From assembly GCF_003576645.1 (NCBI RefSeq), contig NC_044923.1, positions 18,555,956 to 18,619,955 of the forward strand: 64,000 nt of DNA, written 5' to 3'. The position numbers and the translations under genes were made by a program. Positions within the stretch are counted from its first letter, which is position 1; each line of letters starts with the position of its first letter. The notes below the pieces were generated by a model, which saw nothing but the letters and a program-made list of their open reading frames with translations, ran no database searches and was not told the DNA's origin. This document shows positions 13,351 to 26,127 of this stretch, in pieces. Source of the stretch: Ipomoea triloba. Taxonomy: Eukaryota > Streptophyta > Magnoliopsida > Solanales > Convolvulaceae.

Positions 13351-13576
13351 TTATTGCATGGACCATGGTCTACACAACTGTGTGAACCATAAATAAAAAG
13401 TACATTTTTAATATACTAAAAGTACATTATTTTTGTACATAAATTACATTATTTTAGAGTACATTATTTAAATACTAAAAGTACATAATTTTATATATAC
13501 TATAAAATAATGTACCTTCAGTACAAAAATAATGTACTTTTAATATATACCTTATATTCATGGTCCACACAATAAT
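13351..13576. repeat. Foldback/MITE of the 'catggaccatggtc' family, copy 1
   Basis: Left end ttattgcatggaccatggtc, right end catggtccacacaataat in inverse orientation. The interior is built of repeated gtacattatttttgtac-type units in both directions. It shares ends and units with the copy at 14919-15214. Confidence 0.6.
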
Positions 13577-13726
13577 TTGCCCAATTCTGTACCCTATACC
13601 TGGTTTATGGTGGATCCGATCCCAATAAAACCATCAATACATATATGCTTGCATTTTCATGAGGACCAACCTTAGGTGAGAACTTGCGAACTACTGCATC
13701 AGTGCACATAATCTATTACATGAATG

Positions 13727-13996
13727 TAGGGGTGTAAACGAGCCGAGCCGAGCTCGAGCTAGTTAAGGAAGGCTCGGCTTGAGCTCGAATTTAACCTGCT
13801 TGATTTTAAATTCATGTTTCAATTAAAAATGAACTATATTATATGTATATTATATATTGTGAGTGGCTTGACAAGCCACGAGCCTAAGACATTAGAGCTC
13901 GAGCTCGGCTTGATTATTAAATGAGCCGCTCGAGCTTGGCTCGAACTTGAATTTGACCGAGCAGCTTATGAGCCACTCTGCTCATTTACACCCCTA
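13727..13996. mobile_element. hAT-type MITE with 8-bp target duplication
   Basis: Terminal inverted repeats taggggtgtaaacgagc and gctcatttacaccccta (16 of 17 bases match in inverse). Flanks catgaatg (13719-13726) and cacgaatg (13997-14004) differ at one base, fitting an 8-bp hAT target duplication. Subterminal GAGCTCGAGCTCGGC-type repeats occur on both sides. Length 270 bp, no ORF. Confidence 0.82.
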
Positions 13997-14004
13997 CACG
14001 AATG

Positions 14005-14831
14005 TACTGTAATTATTTCTGAGCATGTTTGGATGACGACGAAGATCTTGAAGTAATCGCGGTGCATTCGTGTAGTAAATTATGTGCATTCATGTAGTTC
14101 TTATGTTCTCACCTAATATATGGTTCTCATTTGAACGCAACCCCTATATATATACATGACAATAAAAATTCACAATCACTACTATCTGAGGGTGTACATA
14201 CACTATGTAAACCTCACCTTGTAATTTTAGTTGGCAAAAAAAAAAAAACAAGGAAGTAAACCATCCTACGTTGTTCTAAGACAATCGTTGTACATTGGAC
14301 CACAGTTTACCAAACTCTGTGAACTATGATGATACACCACAAATATGCATATTGTTAATGAACTTATAGTAGACTTAAATTGACATTTTTAGTGATGCTA
14401 TAATGAACATATTTTATGTATAAAATGAAACTAAATAGCATAGCTCATACAGATATGTGTATTGTCAAATGAACGTGCAATCTAATTAACATGATACTTT
14501 AGTTTTGTTATAATGAACTTATTGTATGTATATATAAAATGAAAATGAATAGGAAAATTCATACAGATATGTATATTGTCAAATGATCGTGTTTTGAAAT
14601 TAAAATGATATTTTAGTTTGCTATAATAAACTTATTATGTGTATAAAACAAAACTAGATAGCAGATACATAAAGTATAATTAAAATGATATTTCAATGTT
14701 ACTATAATGAAACTAATATATGCAAAAAAAAAAAAAAAACTAAAATAAAACTTATACCATTGTCCATGCTGCTACATGAACCATGATCCACAATAAAATT
14801 TGTCGTACATAACTGATTGACTCAAATCATG

Positions 14832-14869
<38 letters not shown>

Positions 14870-15741
14870 TATATTTAATTCTTATATAAATTGTATGTAC
14901 ATATATTTATTTGGAAAATTATTGCATGGACCATGGTCCACACAGCTGTGTGGACCAAAAATAAAAAGTACATTATTTTTGTACTGAAGGTACATTATTT
15001 TTGTACTGTAGGTACATTATTTGATAGTATATATCAAATAATGTACCTTCAGTACAAAAATAATGTACCCTAAAATAATGTACCTACAGTACAAAAATAA
15101 TGTACCCTAAAATAATGTACCTACAGTACAAAAATAATGTACCTTTAGTACAAAAATAATGTACGTTTTATTTTTGGTCCACACAGCTGTGTGAACCATG
15201 GTCCATGCAATAATGATTGTATTTATTTAGGGTTGTATATTATGTTGGGTTGGAGAAACTTGATTCGAAACGTGGGCCATTTGTAAGGAAAGCCCAATTC
15301 AGCCTAAGAGCAGCTGATGGAGTGTAGAGTTGGGTTTAAAATGCAGCGTGGCCCAGTCCAGTATGAAGTCATATACGGACGGAGTATAATGCTCCGTATA
15401 TGTGTGTATATATACATAATATAAATTAAATTATACACACACATATATATACGAAGGGAGCTGAACCACTAGGAAGTGATTGAAGCTGTGTTGGTGCATC
15501 TGTGTCCTGTGACGTGCACTAAGCCTCTACTACTACGAATAGGAATAGGGCGGGTCCGTGTGTGGGGGCCTTGGGTTGGGGATTAAACTTTTGGGAGAAG
15601 AAGAAGAAGAAGAAATAGGAATAGGAATAGGAATTGGGCAAGGAATAAGAATAGGAATCGTTGTTGGCGGAGATTGGAAGAATAGTGGTGCAAAATTGTA
15701 GGCAAAGAGGAGGAGGAGGAGGAGGATAGTGTGGGAAGAAG
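14005..15741. other. Intergenic upstream of GPAT9
   Basis: No gene recognised. A diverged foldback relative may span 14280-14810 (ttggaccacag ... catgaaccatgatcc). A (TA)n tract lies at 14836-14866 and a clear foldback at 14919-15214. The stretch 15480-15741 is purine/trinucleotide-rich (GAA, GGA runs) and ends at the GPAT9 start, so it probably includes that gene's promoter and 5' UTR. Confidence 0.6.
14919..15214. repeat. Long-armed foldback/MITE of the 'catggaccatggtc' family, copy 2
   Basis: The arms are near-perfect inverse repeats of about 45-50 bases (attattgcatggaccatggt at left, ccatgcaataat at right, with ccacacagctgtgtg in both). The centre is a head-to-head array of gtacattatttttgtac units around a tatatcaaata hairpin. 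No coding capacity. Confidence 0.78.
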
Positions 15742-18700
15742 ATGAGTGGGGTTCTGGCGACGTCGAGGTCGGAATTGGAGCTGGATCGACCCAACCTGGA
15801 AGACTATCTTCCCACCGGATCCATCCCTGAGCCTCTCGGCAAGCTTCGCCTGTATCTGTCCTTCCTCTATCTCCCTCCCTCACTATTTATTTATTTATTT
15901 ATTTGGATTGTTTCCTAATGGCTTTTCTTTCATTTTCCTTCAGCCGTGATTTGCTGGATATTTCGCCTACTCTTACTGAGGCTGCCGGTGCCATTGTAGA
16001 TGTCAGTATTTTCTTCTTCCCTCTTACGTTTTCTCATTTCTGATCCCATTATTTAGCTCTCTTTTATATTTTCTCCTAATTATTCTCATTTTATTTTCAT
16101 GTTAATTTTACTTAACACCTTATTAATACCAGCATTTTTATTGTTTTGCCTGTAAAGTCTTCATTTTTGAAGTGTTTTTTCCCCTCCACAGGATTCCTTT
16201 ACAAGATGCTTCAAGTCTAATCCTCCTGAAACTTGGAACTGGAACATTTATTTGTTTCCTTTGTGGTGTTTGGGTGTTGTAGTCAGATATGGACTTCTTT
16301 TCCCATTAAGGTTAGCATTTCTTCTTCCCTCCATTTCCAAGACTATGACTTCTTTTTTTTTCCCTTCATACCCTAATAATAAAGGTAAATAATCACTCTG
16401 TGGCTGGTTAATGCCAAAAAAGTTCTTTTTTATGTTACTTTGCTTATCATTTCCTAATTAGCAAGTTCTGGAGCAAATTTTGTAATTGGTATTGAACAGT
16501 CAATCTGTAGATATAAGATTAATTTATTTTACCCCAAGTCAGAATTTTGAATGCTAATATACCAAAATATTTTCTTTCTTCCTTGAGAGAAGTTGTCTTG
16601 CAGTCTGACCTCTCCTAATTGTAATACAGGGCTATTGTTTTGACAGTAGGATGGATAATATTCTTGTCATGCTACATTCCTGTGCATTTTCTGCTCAAGG
16701 GCCATGATAGACTCAGGAAAAAATTGGAGGTATGAGTGTATGATTGCTGCACCTTTCTTTTTTATCACTTTCTTGAGTCTGCTCATTCACTGTCTTAAGT
16801 TTCTGATTTGGGTTTAAGTTAATTTGCAACATTATTGCTCTTTATTAAGACCTATAAGTTACTCCGTATTTGGTTGGACCCAAATTCAAAAGTTAATCTG
16901 AACTTATAAATTGCATTAAATTTTGAAGAAGGTTTTCTTTTCTCAATAAATAGCATAGCACTTTGATGGAAATGCTTCTGTCATGATTGAATTATGTTAT
17001 ATTTCTCGTCTTTAACCTCTATTGCCTTTTATATTGAGAGTTAGGCATATGTCTTACGAATCTAATTTCTTACTGTCTTGTATTGGTTATTTAATTTTTA
17101 GCGAGTGCTGGTAGAGTTGATATGCAGCTTCTTTGTTGCATCATGGACTGGTGTTGTCAAATACCATGGTCCCCGGCCTAGCATCCGGCCTAAACAGGTT
17201 AAGCTAGAGTCCCATTATTTTTCTCATCTTTCTTTCTACTAGACAAATGCAAAGCACACCACCTGAGGCTCCTTTAATTATGTGAAACAGGTTTTTGTGG
17301 CAAATCACACGTCAATGATTGATTTCATCATTTTAGAACAGATGACTGCCTTTGCTGTTATCATGCAGAAACATCCTGGATGGGTTGGTAGGACTTCACT
17401 TTCTTCATGTTGTTTCTCTTAGATCTGAAACTTCTTTGGCCTGTAAACTGGTGCAACTAACTTGGTAAACCTTTCTCTTGAAAGAATGAGATTGACACTA
17501 TTCATTTAGCAGCTTAAAGTGGGTGTGAATTTTAAGGCATATAATATTTTTAGTCTATTCATGGCAAAATGTATTACAGGTAGGAGTGACTTCTCTGAAA
17601 TAACTCTTCCCCCTCCAACTTCCAACTTCCACCTTCCCCTGCCCTTCTGCCCTTCCAGTGGCTGGCTCTCACTCCCTCTTTGGCCTCCAGTTGCTGGCAC
17701 CCCTTCCAACCTTCAGGAAGATTGCTTTGGAGCCTTCCTCCTCCCTTCTCTGTTACCCTTATCCCTCCTACCTGCTCTCCCTCATCCCAGTGCTTGTACC
17801 CCACCCCCTGCTTCCAGGAAACTGAAAACCCCACCCTTTTCATGACCCTTCAAATTGACTACTGTCAAGAACCTCTTCCCAAGTCCCCTACTTAATGATA
17901 TATATGACAAATTAGGATGACAGTTGCTTGATTTTGCTTCAATATTGGGGAGTGTGGACATGTGGTCTAGTTGAAGAACATTAAGTTTTGGGGAAGAATT
18001 TGTGAAGAAGGATATTTCAGTCTTGTTATGTTTTACATGTGCATTTATTCGAAGAAAATGAAGTACAAGGTAACAAATAGAAGTTTTTCTATGTAAAACG
18101 AAATGCATTTCTATGCGAACTGGCCCTGAGGATTTCTTGGAGGAATGAGAAAAATGGAGCTTAGAGAAAAATGGAGTAACAAATAATTTTGTTTTGAAAT
18201 TGTAAGACATCCTTCTTCCTTTTTGCCTGCAGGATTACTGCAGAGCACCATTTTAGAAAGTGTAGGATGTATTTGGTTCAATCGCTCAGAGGCCAAGGAT
18301 CGTGAAATTGTAGCAAGGAAGTATGTGATATGATCTGGCCTTGAATACTTTTATTTTTTAAATGCATTGATATTCTTGGTTTCTTTTGCTCACAATACTA
18401 TTTCCTTTTCAGGCTTAGGGAGCATGTTGAAGGGGCTGATAATAATCCTCTTCTTATATTCCCAGAGGGAACTTGTGTCAATAACCACTACACCGTCATG
18501 TTCAAGAAGGTAACGCCCTTTCCAACTGCCATGCATAATCTCTTAAACATATTTCATTTGGCTCTGGTGTTAAAAGATCCTTCATTCCATCCCTTGTCCT
18601 ATCGGAAAAAGCTTTTTTTTTTTTTGTTTCAGAATTTATTATGGTGTTTCCGTATGCCTTTTACTAATATTCTGATAATAAATAGGGTGCATTTGAGCTT

Positions 18701-19471
18701 GGGTGCACAGTTTGCCCAGTTGCAATCAAGTACAACAAAATTTTTGTTGATGCTTTCTGGAATAGTAGAAAGTAAGATCTTACTGGTGCTGGTCCAATTT
18801 ATTCCTCAATCTCATTTTCTGCTTTTACCACCTTCACATGCAAAATTCTGACTGCATTTGGTGTTTAGGAAGCTTATGCTTGCTTTATCTTGCTAACAGG
18901 CAATCTTTCACAATGCACCTGCTGCAGCTCATGACGTCATGGGCTGTTGTTTGTGATGTTTGGTACTTGGAGCCTCAAAATTTAAAACCTGGTGAAACAG
19001 CAATAGAGTTTGCAGAGAGGTGAATGTCGTCTGCCATTCACCAACTACCATAGTTTTCTCCATTAGTGGTTGAATTTTGATGTCATTCACCAACTAACTA
19101 CCTTGAATTCCTTATGGATTGATTTTTAGGGTGAGGGACATCATTTCTGTTCGAGCAGGTCTTAAGAAGGTTCCTTGGGATGGATATTTAAAATATTCTC
19201 GCCCTAGCCCCAAGCACCGAGAGAGGAAGTAAGTATACTTTAATTGTTTAATGATTTATTTATTTATTTTTCTTAGCATAGATTTTTATCCTCATTTGTC
19301 ATGTATTCAAGTATATGGAAGCTGTTGCTAATTGAATTTCAAATGTTGAGAGTATTTGGTGATGAGGAAGGAATATACAGATTTGGTATGACGAGTGTTT
19401 CGTGTTATTTTTGATTTTGCAGGCAACAGAGTTTTGCAGAGTGTATACTCCGCCGCTTGGAAGAGAGGTAG
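15742..19471 (+). CDS. GPAT9: Glycerol-3-phosphate acyltransferase 9 (ER sn-1 GPAT)
   Basis: Transfers an acyl group from acyl-CoA to sn-1 of glycerol-3-phosphate at the ER, the first step of membrane-lipid and triacylglycerol synthesis. Twelve exons: 15742-15851, 15944-16001, 16192-16310, 16630-16729, 17102-17197, 17291-17387, 18233-18320, 18413-18509, 18686-18771, 18900-19019, 19130-19228, 19423-19471; joined 1119 nt, 372 residues, close to the family's roughly 376. Hydrophobic segments lie around residues 80-140. Acyltransferase blocks: VANHTSMIDFIILEQ (NHxSxxD form of block I), GCIWFNRSEAKDR, FPEGTCVNNHYTVMFKKGAF (block III) and CPVAIKYN. It ends LRRLEER after a basic stretch. The start is the first ATG after a purine-rich leader. 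Intron 6 (17388-18232) holds an unexplained CT-rich block. It is convergent with the IDH gene, 426 bp stop to stop. Confidence 0.96.
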
Positions 19472-19897
19472 AAGTTGAAGAAATGATGTTGTTAAGCACA
19501 CTTTTTGTTCTGCTGTTACAATTTTATTCTTGTGACCGACCATTTTGTATTATTTATTTGGACAAAGCAGTTTTATTCAAGTGACCACCTTTTTGCATCA
19601 TCTATCGTATTTAGCTTGCTTGCTGTCTGCTTATTTCACAATTTACAAGTTAAAAGTTGAAATCACCATTCACCAGCCAGCAATGAAAAAAATGAGAAAA
19701 ACGGCTTCACGCCAATTTTATTACAGAGTATTATATATCTGAAACGAACAACCCATCCATTATTCATTATGATATGCCGCAGGCAGGCAGCATTGAGGAA
19801 GAAAAGAAAAATAATACTAATACTCCCCAATCAATCAATAAATCATCAAAAATATAAGATGGAGAGGAGAGGAGAGGGAAAATCTATATTTATTCAT

Positions 19898-22800
19898 TCA
19901 TTCTACTCGTCTGTCCAAATTTGCAATGACAGCATCCACCACTTGCTGAGTGGTGCTGCTTCCTCCAATATCTTTGGTCCTGTGTTCACCTTCAGCTATT
20001 ACGTACTTCACCGATGCGTCTAATCTATCTGCAAATGAAGGAAGTTGCATGTGCCTTAACATTATGGCCGAAGAAAGAAGCAAGGCCACTGGATTTGCCT
20101 TCTCTAGCGCTACTATTTTCTCATTTCCCACATTTCCAGCTGAAGCACCTTGCTCGAAAATCGCACACTCTGCTCCCACACTTCCTGCACCCACCCACCA
20201 TTGTTAGTTAACACATTGCAAATAAGCCAGCCACAATATCACTGTGACATAAAAATATTATACTAAAAATGAAAATGTGAACACACAAGTACCTCCTGGC
20301 ATCACACCAGTTCCTCCTGCAATACCAGCTGCTGTATTTGCCACCAGATTCCCATACAGATTTGGGGTCACCTGCCATTTTTTTAATTTCATCACTCCTC
20401 AACATACCTACTCAAGGTGTACAACATAACATAGCAAATGCTGAGGCCATCAATGTGAATTGAAGCAAAACAGTGCTCAAATCACATTGCTTTCTGTTTT
20501 GCTTCAAACTTAAAATAGCCCCAAAAAATAGTTCTAAAAGAAAGAGGTTAGACTACATATAAGATATAACCCCACAAATTGCAACATACTACAGAATAAA
20601 TAGATACGGAGTATAATAGAAAGAACAATTCACTTTTTTTTTTTTAATAACTATAATGCTTCTCACATCCTGCTACAACAAAGTGTTTTCTTTATCTTAA
20701 AATGGCATTTCCATTTTAAAAAAGGTAATTTGGCACAAAAAGACCTACCTACCTGGTTCCCAACCCTAACACAAACTAGGCACCATTAAATAGCAAAGAT
20801 AGCCATAAATTGAATTTTTGCAATCCATCATGTCATTTCTTGGTCACAAATTATTGGCAATAATAATTCTTAACAACTCCAGTCATGCAACCATAAAAAA
20901 AAAGAGAAGGTGAATGGTCAAAGCTATATACCATAACATCAAATTGCTCAGGCTTCGAAACAAGTTGCATACAACAGTTGTCCACAATGATCTCATCATA
21001 CTCAATATCAGGGTACTTGTTAGCAATCTCACGACAAGATTCCAAAAATAGACCATCAGCAAGCTTCATAATATTCGCTTTGTGCACAGCAGTCACTTTC
21101 TTACGGTTGTTGAGATGTGCATATTCAAAAGCATACTTTGCAATCCGTTCTGAGCAAAATTTTGTTATCACCTGGAAAATTGAAACAATAGAAACTAGCT
21201 AATGATATTCTCAAAGAAATTCATTCATTTTAAATTTTTAACACCCCTAGCGGCTATATGAAGTTAATGCTTAAATGACAATGCTGAAATATAGAAAGTA
21301 GAAACCCTAGCTTAGCGATAGTTGTAACCTAGGCACCTAGCCCATTAGTTAGACCCGTTATATTCTTATATAATGTAGATCCATCTTAGAAGGTAAGCAT
21401 TACAATATAATTAATATAATCATTGTTCTTTTTTTCTTCAGTTTTTACATACTTTGCTCTGCCTAACAATGGGGTGGTGGCTATTCACCACCTCTTAGGC
21501 CTTCCAATACCTCAATTTCAACAAAGTATCAGAAGTCAGAACCCCACAAACCATAGTTTCTCCAAAAATTAGAGGTCAGAAAATTAGCTTTTCCACTGTG
21601 AACAGCACTCTCATGGCCATTTTTTCTTGTTATAAGCATCTCTGGTGGTTGCCTCAAAATACCAACACCACTACCTCACTCAGGATCTTTTCATGACCAA
21701 CTACTGGAAAGCCCACCACGGGATCTACCGCCATGCATCACCTGAGTTGTCAGATCCCTAGATTTGTTTTTGGTGCTTATCTCCCATTCCAATGACCTTC
21801 TGATGTTACCATCATCACTGTTGGATTCCTTTTCCTTCATCAACCCAGTTTGGAAATTTTGGTTGTCATCCTCCACTATCATGCACCAATAAGCCCCCTC
21901 ATGTGCTGGCATATGATATCACCTTTGACAACGGTTTTAAGTGAAATTTTCCCTATCACTTTTTTGCCATTTTCTGGTACTACTGGTGAAATATGAAAGT
22001 TTTCTATTATTGCAAGCCACCCTTCTTGAACAACAAATTGGTTTTTACTTTTTAGTGTTGTGTTAATTTTCCAAAACTTCTTGGTTCCATTGCTGGATTT
22101 CTTTTCCAAGGGTGCTCAATTTTGGCATTGTCATGTTTGTTTCCATGTTATTTCCGGTGTGCCATATTTATTCCTAAAGGTGTTAAATTTTGAAACTACC
22201 ATACTTTATTTCTAAAAGCCGTTTGATTCTAAAAATGCTGTGATTATTTCCCAAATTTCAAGTAAGGAGTGTTGCTATCAACAATCAACCAGCTATCTTC
22301 ATTGCTATATGCTTTATCACTGTGGGATAGATGTATCCCTTTGTAGCGGGCTCCATCACCTCTACCACTGTTGACAAAAGAAAGTCTGGTTTGACATTTG
22401 TCCTAGAGTGTTTGTATTTTCGTGTTGTTTTGAGGCTATTTCGACCGTATCCCTTGGGTCTTTCATCTTCAAGCCCAAGGGTCATGCATACTGACATGTG
22501 TTTTTGAAGACACCCAAGTTGTAACCTAGCCCATTAGTTAGACCCATATATCCCTATATAAAGTATGTATATCCCTCATTACAATATCATTAATCATAGT
22601 TATCACGGCGCCCTGTTAAGTCGCGACGCCCCCGGACCGCCTTGTCGCCTAGGCGACGCCGTAATAACTATGTCATTAATATAATTATTGTTCTTTCTTT
22701 CTCTGGTTTATACATATTTTGCTTCAACTTAATTAGTGGGTGGTGGGTGGTGGCTATTTAATCCCTCAATTACAACAAACAACAACTCAACAAAATAGAG

Positions 22801-23967
22801 AAATCTTGTAGAAGTACAAGGTGGCTAATAAAGGTTCATTTGAACAACAGGGCAAATTATGTTGGAACATAACAAGCAGATCAAAATCATTTCATTTGGC
22901 ACCTGGATTAACACGAATGACTGATGTAGCTAATCATTTGAATGTCATCATTTTGAACCTTGAGAGCCACCAATACAGGGTATGAAATAGAAATTTCAAA
23001 CAAGATTGTTGCATAAGATATAAAGCAGTCTCCTAACAGACAGCTGTTGATGATACCTATCTTGAGAAAGATAGGTCCAAATTCAGAGTCATATTACGAA
23101 TACCTAGTAATCATCTCAAAATATGGGCGTGACACTCTATTACTCATGTCCTATATATGCTATTAAATCAGAACACTGTAGATCAAAAAAAGGTTGAATT
23201 GTTGATAGCCATTACCCATATTCACTAAATTGCTATGCCAATGGTTTTAAAAATTCAATAACTAACACTAGTTCATGTAGATCTTACGGCAGACGGTTCA
23301 AAGAGTAGGAGAGTGAGGTACAAATATAATGATCATAAATTATCACATTCAAATAATTCCTAAAACGCATAACAGTATCAAAGCTGACAGAAGATCTAGT
23401 CACAGAGCCGCAATTTATAGAAAAGGTAAAGAGTGAAAAACTAACGCATCAGAGTACCTTTAAGCTTTCCACAACGCCCGGAACGACCTCGTGTTCAAGG
23501 CCGGCATATTCACCCTCGGTGTTTTCCCGAATGACGACGATATCGACATTGTTGTGGCGAGTAGGCAGCCCGTGCAAATTGAAGCAATGGACGCGCGAGG
23601 CGTAGAGATCAAGCTCCTTCCTGAGCTGAACGTTGAGGGAGTTGACACCTCCACCGACGGGAGTCTTCAAGCCACCCTTGAGGCAGACCTTATTGTTGCG
23701 GATGGAGGCAATCACCTCAGGAGGCACGCTGTTCATGTCTCCGTGGACTTGGAAGCGCTCGAAATGGATGGGAGCGTGCATAGCCTCAAAGACCTGTTCA
23801 ACGGCACCGGTAACAAGAGGACCGATGCCATCGCCAGGTATAAGGGTGACGGCGTGATTGGCTCCTTCTCCGGCATGGAGAGATCGGCGGCCTAGGAGGA
23901 AAGGGTAAAGCGGATTGGATGCGTTGCGTAGCAGTAGGCGTTTGAGGGTAGGCAGTGATCCCGCCAT
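19898..23967 (-). CDS. IDH1: NAD-dependent isocitrate dehydrogenase, regulatory subunit, mitochondrial
   Basis: Subunit of the mitochondrial TCA-cycle NAD-IDH that oxidises isocitrate to 2-oxoglutarate; this is the non-catalytic/regulatory type. Four exons: 23458-23967, 20932-21171, 20293-20371, 19898-20184; 1116 nt, 371 residues, the usual length. An N-terminal Arg/Leu-rich presequence ([15 protein letters not shown]...RRSLHAGEG) precedes [17 protein letters not shown]. Further family strings: [95 protein letters not shown] and the C-terminal [12 protein letters not shown]. The start at 23967 is favoured because MAGSLP begins the presequence; an upstream in-frame ATG at 24003 exists. Intron 1 is 2.3 kb and carries a decayed LTR element with a nested MITE. 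IDH1 versus IDH2 in the Arabidopsis sense is not resolved. Confidence 0.95.
21323..22777 (+). mobile_element. Small decayed LTR element (copia-like) in IDH intron 1
   Basis: Two direct repeats start tgtaacctag and end ...caaca: 21323-21523 and 22520-22777. They share cccattagttagaccc, a tatataa box region, attaatataat and ttgttcttt. Directly after the left repeat, aagtatcagaagtc resembles the tRNA-Met primer site of copia elements. The interior is only about 1 kb with no recognisable gag or pol, so it is a deletion derivative or TRIM-like. A 5-bp target duplication is not evident (atagt left, aacaa right). Confidence 0.6.
22595..22672. mobile_element. 78-bp MITE nested in the right LTR
   Basis: Terminal inverted repeats catagttatcacggcg and cgccgtaataactatg, with a GC-rich palindromic core. 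It is flanked by the exact 8-bp duplication tcattaat (22587-22594 and 22673-22680), which the left LTR lacks at the corresponding place. This fits hAT-type insertion. Confidence 0.82.
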
Positions 23968-26127
23968 TGTATCCAACCGATTGCAAATGCTAATATGAAA
24001 CAAACTTAGGGTTTCAATTGCGATTGGCTAAGTGATGCCAGTGCTCATCTAGCATGGAGAAGCCATCAACATTCAACTGAACTGAATATAGGGTGAGGGA
24101 ACGCTACGTTCAACCACATTGAACAACAATGCAATATGGCGCGGCACAATAAATAGAATTTTAGAATCTAAAATTATTACTCCTTAAAAGAGAGAGAGAG
24201 AAGGAAATTCTGTTAGTCAAAATGCCATATTTTTCAGATACGTAAAAGCTTAGGCAACTCTTAAACATATTCGAAAAACCAAAAAAAAAAAAAAACTCTT
24301 AAACATATTCGAGAATTAATTCATCTTATGCGGGTGAGAATCTCAAATATGTAACTTTTTAAAAGAATCAATTCTATGAATAGTTTTAATATTTATCAAT
24401 TTTTATTCTCAACTTTTAATTTAAACATAATTGATCCCTTAATTATTGATTTTGTTACAGATTTGATCATTTGATTAAATATTTGTTTAATAGGTATTAA
24501 ATTTAAAAGTAATCATGTAAAAATTTAACTAGCATAATTCTCTATCCAGATTTGCACGTTTAAGAATGTTAAACAAATGATATAATCGTATCATTAGCAT
24601 GATTCGAATTAACTTATGTATCAAATTGTACTTCACATACCCACAAATGATGAGTTTAGTGTATGAAGTTTATGAACTCATTTTGCTCATCTCAGTAACA
24701 AGTTAATTTTTGCATTCTTACTTTTAAATTTAACGTTTACTAAATGAAAATTTAATCGGAATATCAAATTTGGATCAAAATCAAATGGTTAAAAGCCGAT
24801 AAAAGGCTGGTCAACTTCTAAATATCAGGGATCAAACTAGGAGGCTACATTTTTAGAATAGGCAAATTTACCTCCTTGGACACCAAACATAGAATTTTGG
24901 GGAGTTAATCACAAGTTGAATCGCCTCATTATTTCAAAACTCACTGCTAGGTCCTTATGTTAATTGATTAATGTTAGCTGGTAATATGTAAAATGACTTA
25001 TCATAAGGATATGTATTATTGTAACAACAACAACAACATTAAAAATATAAATTAAAAAAAATAGAATAACCAAGTCCATTAAACAATACCGTTGACTTTT
25101 GTTTACTATGGCGAGACAACAACATTAAAAATATAAAACAAAAAAAAATAGAATAACCAAGAACATTAAATAATACCGTTGATTTTTGTTTACTATGGCA
25201 GAACTGGCTAGTTAGTTGATCTAACAATATCGTTGATGGGCTAGTTGAAAGGTCTAACAACGTCGTTGATTTTCAATCATGTAAGTTTAAGATTCCATTA
25301 AATAATCTTGTTCGTTTAAATTAACTTTGAAAAAAATTATGTAAGAAAAGTAAGTCTTTTGTGAGGAAAGTTAGAGATAATTAAATAAGGTCATATTAAT
25401 CTTGTTAGAGATAAAACTTATATTAGTCTCTTAAAAATTTCAATTCAATAAGATGATAAAAGATGCTACTCCAAGCAGTTTCAAATTTCAGTTGATTGGT
25501 TTCAATAAGCTAAGCCAAACAAGTGAAACAACCATTCCGTTTTAACTTGACTGAGTCAATAAGACAAAGTTGGTCAAGTCAACCATTTTCTGTACAACCC
25601 TATATCAGTTTACTGTACCATTAACTATTAACTACTGTAGTACAACAACTAACTACACGGCAATCAAATTGACATTAAAATTCTATAATGGCAAAAGTGA
25701 AAACACGTAATACAAAAAGTATGCACGGTGCGCATATTGCACCACAGTAAAGTCCATTGTGAGCCTACATCAACTAAAACTGTTCAACAATAACAATGCA
25801 ACAGAAAAGTCCATCACTATGAACCTACATGAACTGTTAAGTAATACCAATGCAACTTCCAAGGATGCTCCTTCCGTTTACAAAGAAAAGAATAGAAAAA
25901 AAAAGCATCAAAGATAAAGAATACAGAACAAAGGAGGACGAGAAGAAATAGCATAACAAGATCTTTTCTACAATATATATAAAGAAAATGAGCATCATGG
26001 CCAAAAACCTCATTCTGGGTTCAAATATATCATTTTGTCCATAACATCACCCTGCTTAAAGCGCATCCTAAGACACACTGAACAACAATTGGTTTGCTTC
26101 TGAGATTATAAATGCAACCCATACATG
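23968..26127. other. Intergenic between SLY1 3' end and IDH 5' end
   Basis: No gene recognised. A tandem duplication with a period of 86 bases lies at 25030-25205 (units begin acaacaacatt), with a partial third unit to about 25265. The rest is AT-rich single-copy-looking DNA. The IDH promoter must lie just right of 23967, and the SLY1 3' UTR at about 25900-26127. Confidence 0.6.
25030..25265. repeat. Tandem repeat, 86-base period
   Basis: Two nearly identical units (25030-25115 and 25116-about 25203) share aaaaaatagaataaccaag and ttgtttactatggc, followed by a diverged partial unit. Confidence 0.7.

Larger units (their letters stand above)
12245..13726. other. Intergenic, repeat-rich
   Basis: No gene seen. 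Contents: (TA)n at 12449-12485, a minus-strand SINE-like element (12690-12845), a tRNA-like stretch at 13039-13120 with a twice-repeated ccagggtttga string, and a foldback element (13351-13576). Confidence 0.65.

Noticed and set aside
21691..22497. Three minus-strand ORFs of 70-76 residues in the IDH intron as possible genes
   Set aside because: They lie inside the interior of the decayed LTR element and show no recognisable domain or splice structure.
23491..23895. 134-residue plus-strand ORF opposite IDH exon 1
   Set aside because: Shadow of the conserved IDH coding frame; no homology of its own recognised.
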